Positions 6,882-11,006 of a stretch of DNA of 11,006 nucleotides are shown one piece after another. How positions within the stretch are numbered: the first letter of the stretch is position 1; each line of letters starts with the position of its first letter. The position numbers were made by a program, and so were the translations under genes. The notes under the pieces are model-generated. The model ran no database searches, was not told the DNA's origin, and saw only the letters and a list, made by a program, of their open reading frames with translations. Origin of the DNA: an uncultured Actinomycetes bacterium (GTDB lineage: Bacteria > Actinomycetota > Actinomycetes > Mycobacteriales > Mycobacteriaceae); contig CAIWCQ010000121.1 of the NCBI GenBank assembly GCA_903911165.1, forward strand, positions 1 through 11,006, written 5' to 3'.

Positions 6882-7615
6882 TGGCGGACCAGACTCCTGC
6901 CACCGAGGCGGCTCCCGAGTCGGCACCGAACACCGGCGGGCCCTCGGCGGGCACCCGGACCGATGAGCAGCGCAGCGGAGGCCGCGGCGATCGCGGCCGA
7001 CGCGACGACCGCGGCGGAGACCGTGGCGGCCGCGGTGGCCGCGATGGCGGCGAGAAGAGCAACTACCTCGAGCGTGTGGTGACCATCAACCGCGTTTCCA
7101 AGGTGGTCAAGGGTGGCCGCCGGTTCAGCTTCACCGCTCTGGTCATTGTTGGTGACGGCAACGGAATGGTCGGTGTCGGCTACGGCAAGGCCAAAGAGGT
7201 GCCGGCCGCGATCGCCAAGGGCGTGGAGGAAGCCCGAAAGAGCTTCTTCAGGGTTCCGCTGATCGGCGGCACCATCACCCACCCGGTGCAGGGCGAGGCG
7301 GCCGCCGGTGTGGTCATGCTGCGTCCGGCCAGCCCGGGCACCGGTGTCATCGCCGGCGGCGCGGTGCGCGCGGTGTTGGAATGCGCCGGCGTGCACGACA
7401 TCTTGGCCAAGTCGCTGGGCAGCGATAACGCGATCAACGTGGTGCACGCCACCGTGACCGCGTTGAAGATGCTCCAGCGTCCCGAGGAGGTGGCCGCTCG
7501 CCGCGGACTGCCGATCGAAGACGTCGCACCGCCGGCGATGTTGCGCGCGCGTCGAGAGAGCGATGCTGCGGCACGGCATGCGGTCGCGGCGTCGGTACGT
7601 GAAGGAAGCGCATAG
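6881..7615 (+). CDS. rpsE: 30S ribosomal protein S5, with RGG-rich N-terminus
   Basis: S5 (244 residues) shapes the mRNA entry side of the small subunit and affects decoding accuracy. The family core starts near residue 60. It has [20 protein letters not shown] and [20 protein letters not shown] (the double-stranded-RNA-binding-like domain, to about 125), then [16 protein letters not shown] and [20 protein letters not shown] in the C-terminal domain. Residues 1-57 are a low-complexity extension: an acidic/alanine-proline part followed by repeated RGG, DRGG and RGGRDGG units at 32-57. The M. tuberculosis protein has a similar but shorter charged extension by memory. The C-terminus beyond about 225 is also variable. 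GGAAGGA lies 7 bases before the ATG. rpmD begins 2 bases after the stop. Confidence 0.97.
   Translation: MADQTPATEAAPESAPNTGGPSAGTRTDEQRSGGRGDRGRRDDRGGDRGGRGGRDGGEKSNYLERVVTINRVSKVVKGGRRFSFTALVIVGDGNGMVGVGYGKAKEVPAAIAKGVEEARKSFFRVPLIGGTITHPVQGEAAAGVVMLRPASPGTGVIAGGAVRAVLECAGVHDILAKSLGSDNAINVVHATVTALKMLQRPEEVAARRGLPIEDVAPPAMLRARRESDAAARHAVAASVREGSA
6974..7051 (+). repeat. Low-complexity repeat encoding the RGG/RDRGG segment of S5
   Basis: A run of near-repeats built on cgcggc/cgtggc/gaccgc units encodes residues 32-57 of S5, consisting almost only of R, G and D. It is in frame and does not interrupt the gene. Such tracts expand and shrink easily, so its length probably differs between species. 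Confidence 0.7.
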
Positions 7616-7617
7616 CT

Positions 7618-7797
7618 ATGACCCAACTCAAAATCACGCAGGTGCGCGGCACCGTCGGTGCGCGCTGGAAGCAGCGTGAGAGCCTTCGGACCCTGGGCCT
7701 GAAGAAGATCCGCCAGTCCGTGGTCCGCGAGGACAACCCGCAAACCCGCGGGCTGATCAAAGCCGTGCACCACCTCATCGAAGTTGAGGAAGTCTGA
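7618..7797 (+). CDS. rpmD: 50S ribosomal protein L30
   Basis: L30 is encoded in 59 codons, the usual bacterial size. It starts [20 protein letters not shown], continues [16 protein letters not shown], and ends [16 protein letters not shown], the complete single-domain L30 fold pattern. L30 is a peripheral protein of the large subunit, present in bacteria and absent from some lineages. The ATG lies 2 bases after the rpsE stop, with GAAGGA at 7601-7606 about 11 bases upstream. The TGA stop shares one base with the rplO ATG (TGATG). The M. tuberculosis form, as remembered, is a few residues longer at the C-terminus. Confidence 0.96.
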   Translation: MTQLKITQVRGTVGARWKQRESLRTLGLKKIRQSVVREDNPQTRGLIKAVHHLIEVEEV

Positions 7798-8240
7798 TGA
7801 CGATCAAGCTTCATGATCTGCGGCCCGCGCCGGGTGCGAAGACCCGCAAGACCCGTGTTGGTCGCGGCGAGGGCTCCAAGGGAAAGACCGCCGGCCGCGG
7901 CACCAAGGGCACCAAGGCCCGCAATCAGGTGCCGGTGGGGTTCGAAGGTGGGCAGATGCCGATCCACATGCGGCTGCCCAAGCTCAAAGGCTTCAAGAAC
8001 CGGTTCCGCACCGCCTACGAGGTGGTCAACGTTGGCGACATCAATCGGCTGTTTCCCGCCGGCGGCGAGGTGACCCTGGCCGACCTGGTCGCGAAGGGCG
8101 CGGTTCGCAAGAACACCTTGGTCAAGGTGCTCGGCAACGGGAACATCTCCGTGAAGGTCGATGTGACGGCGCATAAGTTCAGCGACAGCGCTCGGGAGAA
8201 GATCAGCGCCGCAGGCGGATCCGTCACCGAGGTCGCCTAG
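7797..8240 (+). CDS. rplO: 50S ribosomal protein L15
   Basis: L15 (147 residues) is a late-assembly large-subunit protein that reaches into 23S rRNA. The long basic, glycine-rich N-terminal arm ([18 protein letters not shown] and following, about 11-45) is typical. It is followed by [20 protein letters not shown] and the C-terminal L15 signature region [19 protein letters not shown] with [10 protein letters not shown] at the end. GAGGA at 7786-7790 lies 6 bases upstream and the start shares its A with the rpmD stop. It is the last ribosomal gene here. The usual next gene of the spc operon, secY, is not within the following 2.7 kb; sppA follows instead after 37 bases. Confidence 0.98.
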   Translation: MTIKLHDLRPAPGAKTRKTRVGRGEGSKGKTAGRGTKGTKARNQVPVGFEGGQMPIHMRLPKLKGFKNRFRTAYEVVNVGDINRLFPAGGEVTLADLVAKGAVRKNTLVKVLGNGNISVKVDVTAHKFSDSAREKISAAGGSVTEVA

Positions 8241-8264
8241 CTCGTCGGGATGACGGTGACCCGG

Positions 8265-8277
8265 TAACGTCGGGGAT
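8265..8277 (+). promoter_or_regulatory. Possible -10 element for leaderless sppA transcript
   Basis: TAACGT at 8265-8270 fits the mycobacterial TANNNT -10 pattern. It lies 7 bases before the sppA ATG, the spacing expected when transcription begins at the start codon itself. No good -35 is seen. The same stretch holds GGGGA (8272-8276), which could instead be a poor ribosome binding site for a gene read through from rplO. Confidence 0.3.
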
Positions 8278-10056
8278 ATGCGCTCCTTCCTGCCCGGCGT
8301 CCCCGGCGACCTGCGCGGCATGGGTCGCCGCATCGATACTGCCCGTCATCACGGCGTCCCGAACGGCTGCATCCTCGAACTCGACCTGCAGTCGCTACCG
8401 CCGGAGACCTCCGGATTCGACCCGATGGCATTCATCGCCGGCGGTGGCCGCCCGCTACTGCTGCGTCAGGCTGTCGCCGCCATCCACCGGGCTGCTGAGG
8501 ATACGCGCATCGCGGGACTGATTGCCCGCGTGCAGCTTTCAGCGGCCCCGCCCGGAGCCGTCCAGGAACTCCGTGAGGCTATCGTCGCTTTCACCGCTGT
8601 GAAGCCATCGCTCGCCTGGGCCGAGACCTACCCGGGCACACTGTCCTACTATCTGGCATCGGCCTTCGGCGAGGTGTGGATGCAGCCCTCCGGCACGGTG
8701 GGATTGATCGGATTCGCCACCAACGCGCTATTCCTGCGAGACGCCCTCGATAAGGCCGGCCTTCAGGCGCAGTTCATCGCGCGAGGGGAGTACAAGTCGG
8801 CGGCGAACATGTTCACGCAAGACCGCTACACCGAGGCACATCGGGAAGCCGACAGCCGCCTGATCGAAAGCCTGCACAATCAGGTGTGGCAGGGGATCGC
8901 TGAGTCCCGGCGGCTCGACGTCTCCGCTCTCGACGAACTCGCCGACCGCGCTCCACTGCTGCGCGATGACGCGCTTAGCGCCGCGTTGATCGACCGCGTC
9001 GGCTTTCGTGACGAGGCGTATCGCCGCATCGGTGAGCTGACCGACCCGGACGCCGACTCCAATCCCGACAGCGACGACGCGCCCCCGCGGCTTTTCCTGT
9101 CTCGCTATGCCCAGACCCGTCACGCCCAGACTCGCGGGCACGGACCGTCGCTGCCGGGCCGTAAGGCGAAGCCCGCCGTAGCGGTGATCACCGTGGCCGG
9201 TCCGATCGTCGGTGGCCGTGGCGGACCCGGGCTGTCGCCGTTCGGACGCTCGAGTGCCGGTGGCGACACCATCGCTGCCGCATTGCGAGAGGCCGGCGCC
9301 GACGACGACGTGAAAGCCGTTGTGCTTCGAGTGGACAGCCCCGGGGGCTCGGTTAGCGCATCGGAGACGATCTGGCGGGAGGTCTGCCGGGTCCGGGCGG
9401 CCGGCAAGCCGGTGGTCGCTTCGATGGGATCGGTCGCCGCGTCCGGCGGTTATTACGTCGCCATGGCGGCTGAGGTGATCGTCGCCAACCCAGCGACCAT
9501 CACCGGTTCGATTGGTGTGATTACCGGCAAGCTGGTTGCCCGCGAGCTCAAGGACCGGCTCGGAGTCGGGTCAGAGTCGTTGCGCACCAACGTGAATGCC
9601 GATGCATGGTCGGTGAATTCACCGTTCACCGCCGAGCAGTACGACATGGTCGAGACCGAAGCGAATCTGTTCTACGACGACTTCGTGCGACGGGTGGCTG
9701 AGGCGCGGAAGATGTCGGTCGAGGATGTCGGCATTGTCGCTCGCGGCCGGGTGTGGACCGGAGCGGACGCAATCGAACGCGGCCTGATCGACGAACTGGG
9801 CGGACTGCGCACCGCGGTGCGCCGTGCGAAGGTGCTCGCCGGTCTTGATATCGACGCGACGATTCACCTGGTCGACTACCCGGGTTCTTCGGTGCTGGAC
9901 TTCCTGCGGCCCAAAGCCTCCTCCCAGCCGGCCGCCGCGTCGCTGCCGGACGCGGTCGCGGCTGTTGCTTACCGGTCGGTGCTCACCGCGGTGGACAGCG
10001 GCGAGCGGTCACTGACCGGAACCACTGCATTGTGGGTGGGCGAATTCCGGTTTTGA
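8278..10056 (+). CDS. sppA: Protease IV / signal peptide peptidase SppA, S49 family, long two-domain form
   Basis: A 592-residue S49 peptidase, expected to degrade leftover signal peptides or other membrane-linked peptides. The long form has two tandem S49 domains: about 30-250, and about 298-520. The general-base lysine is K173 in ARGEYKSAANMF (domain 1) and the nucleophile is S389 in GSVAASGGYY (domain 2), matching the E. coli K209/S409 pair. Other marks are VDSPGGSVSASE (352-363), ITGSIGVITGKL (408-419) and GRVWTGADAIERGLIDELGG (490-509). Residues 256-298 are an acidic then basic linker with a YAQTR/HAQTR repeat. No hydrophobic anchor or signal peptide is visible at the N-terminus, unlike E. 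coli SppA. The start matches the mycobacterial N-terminus FLPGVPGD as remembered for Rv0724. It lies 37 bases after rplO and ends 5 bases from the convergent methyltransferase. Confidence 0.93.
   Translation: MRSFLPGVPGDLRGMGRRIDTARHHGVPNGCILELDLQSLPPETSGFDPMAFIAGGGRPLLLRQAVAAIHRAAEDTRIAGLIARVQLSAAPPGAVQELREAIVAFTAVKPSLAWAETYPGTLSYYLASAFGEVWMQPSGTVGLIGFATNALFLRDALDKAGLQAQFIARGEYKSAANMFTQDRYTEAHREADSRLIESLHNQVWQGIAESRRLDVSALDELADRAPLLRDDALSAALIDRVGFRDEAYRRIGELTDPDADSNPDSDDAPPRLFLSRYAQTRHAQTRGHGPSLPGRKAKPAVAVITVAGPIVGGRGGPGLSPFGRSSAGGDTIAAALREAGADDDVKAVVLRVDSPGGSVSASETIWREVCRVRAAGKPVVASMGSVAASGGYYVAMAAEVIVANPATITGSIGVITGKLVARELKDRLGVGSESLRTNVNADAWSVNSPFTAEQYDMVETEANLFYDDFVRRVAEARKMSVEDVGIVARGRVWTGADAIERGLIDELGGLRTAVRRAKVLAGLDIDATIHLVDYPGSSVLDFLRPKASSQPAAASLPDAVAAVAYRSVLTAVDSGERSLTGTTALWVGEFRF
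9106..9135 (+). repeat. 15-base imperfect tandem duplication in the SppA linker
   Basis: Two adjacent 15-base units (9106-9120 and 9121-9135) encode YAQTR and HAQTR. They keep the frame and fall between the two peptidase domains, where length changes are likely tolerated. Confidence 0.6.
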
Positions 10057-10059
10057 CGG

Positions 10060-10080
10060 CATCAGCGGCTGGCGCTGATG
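10060..10080. terminator. Small hairpin at the convergent junction of sppA and the methyltransferase
   Basis: CATCAGCG (10060-10067) and CGCTGATG (10073-10080) are perfect 8-base arms around a 5-base loop. It begins 4 bases after the sppA stop and covers the last codons and stop of the opposite gene. It could form on either transcript, but there is no U tract. Position suggests a bidirectional terminator; the evidence is only structural. Confidence 0.4.
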
Positions 10081-10973
10081 TAGACGATCTCCCCGAGAGG
10101 GCCGTGGTCGCCGCGGTCGGGCGGCGTCAGATTACTGCGGAGGAACAGGTCGTCGCCAGGTGTCCCGGTAACCAGCCAGCCCTTGAGGCCCAGGTATTCC
10201 ATGACATTGCTGCGTGGGCCGGGGTAAACCAGCTCCGGCATGTCGATGTCGAGGCCTTGCAGTCGCATCGCCGCGGTCATCTCGCGGGCCTTGGCGGCGT
10301 CGAAATCGATGATCCCCGGGGCGTATTCGGTCGCCAGCGTGCTTCCCAGCGCGCTCAAACCGGTGATCAGATCGAGCAGGCCGTCCTGGGCGTCGGGCGG
10401 TAGGTAGATCAACAAGCCCTCGGCCAGCCAGGCGGTGGGGGTCGCGGGATCGAAGCCGGCCGCGATCAGCGCGGCAGGCCAGTCCTGGCGCAGGTCGATG
10501 CCTATGGTTCGGCGTTGCAGTGCGGGTGTCGCGCCGAGGTCGGCCAGCACGGTGGTCGTGAAGTCGATGACGGCGGGCTGATCGATCTCGTACAGCACGG
10601 TCTGCGGCGGCCAAGGCAACCGGTAGGCGCGGGAGTCCAGCCCAGAGGCCAGGATCACCGCCTGGCGGATGCCCGCGGTCGCGCACGCAGAGATGAAGTA
10701 GTCATCGAAAAACTTGGTGCGCAGGGCCATTCCGGCGATCATCGCCGATACCTCTTCGGCAGTGGTGTCGCCCCACTGCGCGGCCTCGAGGCCGCCATCG
10801 AGCATCGTGATGAAGAACTCGATGCCGACCGCACGGACCAGAGGCTCGGCGAATGGATCGTCGATCAGATGGCGCGGATCTTTGGTGGCCATCGCCCGGC
10901 CGGCGGCGACCATCGTCGCCGTGGCTCCCACCCCGGACGCCAGGTCCCACTTGTCGTCGTCGCTACGCGCCAT
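10062..10973 (-). CDS. Putative class I SAM-dependent methyltransferase (Rv0725c/Rv0726c type)
   Basis: A 303-residue member of the mycobacterial family of putative S-adenosylmethionine-dependent methyltransferases (leucine carboxyl methyltransferase-like, TIGR00027 type), present in many paralogues. Substrate and pathway are unknown. The N-terminus [20 protein letters not shown] is the family hallmark. SAM-binding motif I is [18 protein letters not shown] at 105-122. The acidic residue pair is in YEIDQPAV (128-135), followed by GIDLRQDW (158-165) and [15 protein letters not shown] (182-196). The gene looks complete. No clear ribosome binding site is seen in the 33 bases upstream. It faces sppA, stop to stop, 5 bases apart. 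In M. tuberculosis similar genes stand at this same place, by memory. Family confidence is high; any functional label beyond methyltransferase would be a guess. Confidence 0.9.
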   Translation of the reverse strand: MARSDDDKWDLASGVGATATMVAAGRAMATKDPRHLIDDPFAEPLVRAVGIEFFITMLDGGLEAAQWGDTTAEEVSAMIAGMALRTKFFDDYFISACATAGIRQAVILASGLDSRAYRLPWPPQTVLYEIDQPAVIDFTTTVLADLGATPALQRRTIGIDLRQDWPAALIAAGFDPATPTAWLAEGLLIYLPPDAQDGLLDLITGLSALGSTLATEYAPGIIDFDAAKAREMTAAMRLQGLDIDMPELVYPGPRSNVMEYLGLKGWLVTGTPGDDLFLRSNLTPPDRGDHGPLGEIVYISASR

Positions 10974-11006
10974 GATCGGACGTCAGGCCAGCGTCGCTGA
11001 GAGGTA

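Noticed and set aside
6641..7579. A 312-codon minus-strand open frame across rplR and rpsE
   Set aside because: It opposes two certain ribosomal genes. The alanine-rich and arginine-rich runs are the reverse of the RGG-coding repeat, and there is no domain signal.
7434..8333. A 299-codon minus-strand open frame across rpsE, rpmD, rplO and the start of sppA
   Set aside because: It covers four genes on the other strand and has no family resemblance, so it is a high-GC shadow.
10515..11000. A 161-codon plus-strand frame opposite the methyltransferase
   Set aside because: The minus-strand gene has clear SAM-binding motifs and a family-typical start. This frame is its complement shadow.

Overview
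The window is a chromosomal segment of a high-GC actinobacterium, almost certainly a Mycobacterium (sensu lato). The proteins read as close orthologues of the M. tuberculosis run Rv0709 to about Rv0725c/Rv0726c, in the same order: rpmC, rpsQ, atsA, formylglycine-generating enzyme, rplN, rplX, rplE, rpsN1, rpsH, rplF, rplR, rpsE, rpmD, rplO, sppA, then an opposite-strand SAM-dependent methyltransferase of the mycobacterial Rv0725c/Rv0726c type. The species cannot be named from this sequence. The parallel with M. tuberculosis is from memory, not from a search.

Layout. Positions 2-442 hold the end of the S10 ribosomal protein operon (3' part of rpmC, then rpsQ). Positions 456-3724 hold a two-gene sulfatase cassette: a 787-residue arylsulfatase whose CSPTRAALLTGR motif carries the cysteine that must become formylglycine, and two bases later the enzyme that performs this maturation. 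A 282-bp gap (3725-4006) follows. It contains a 20-bp-arm inverted repeat that is probably a terminator, a sigma-A-like promoter and the leader of the next operon. Positions 4007-8240 are the spc operon, ten tightly packed ribosomal protein genes from L14 to L15, several sharing start/stop bases. Position 8278 starts sppA, a long two-domain S49 peptidase. It converges with a methyltransferase gene (complement 10062-10973) with 5 bp between the stop codons and a small hairpin over the junction.

How it works together. The ribosomal genes are ordinary co-translated machinery. The sulfatase and its maturase are a self-sufficient enzyme/activator pair sitting between the S10 and spc operons. They are close enough to rpsQ to be read through from the S10 operon, and are apparently insulated from rplN by the palindrome. 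After L15 the usual bacterial successor, secY, is not found. Instead there are sppA and the methyltransferase, as in mycobacteria.

No tRNA, rRNA, CRISPR array, insertion sequence, phage gene or pseudogene was seen. No convincing previously undescribed system was found. The points most worth a second look are the dispersed-type palindrome at 3748-3805, a 10-codon reading frame bridging rplR and rpsE, the RGG-rich N-terminus of S5, and the missing membrane anchor of SppA.
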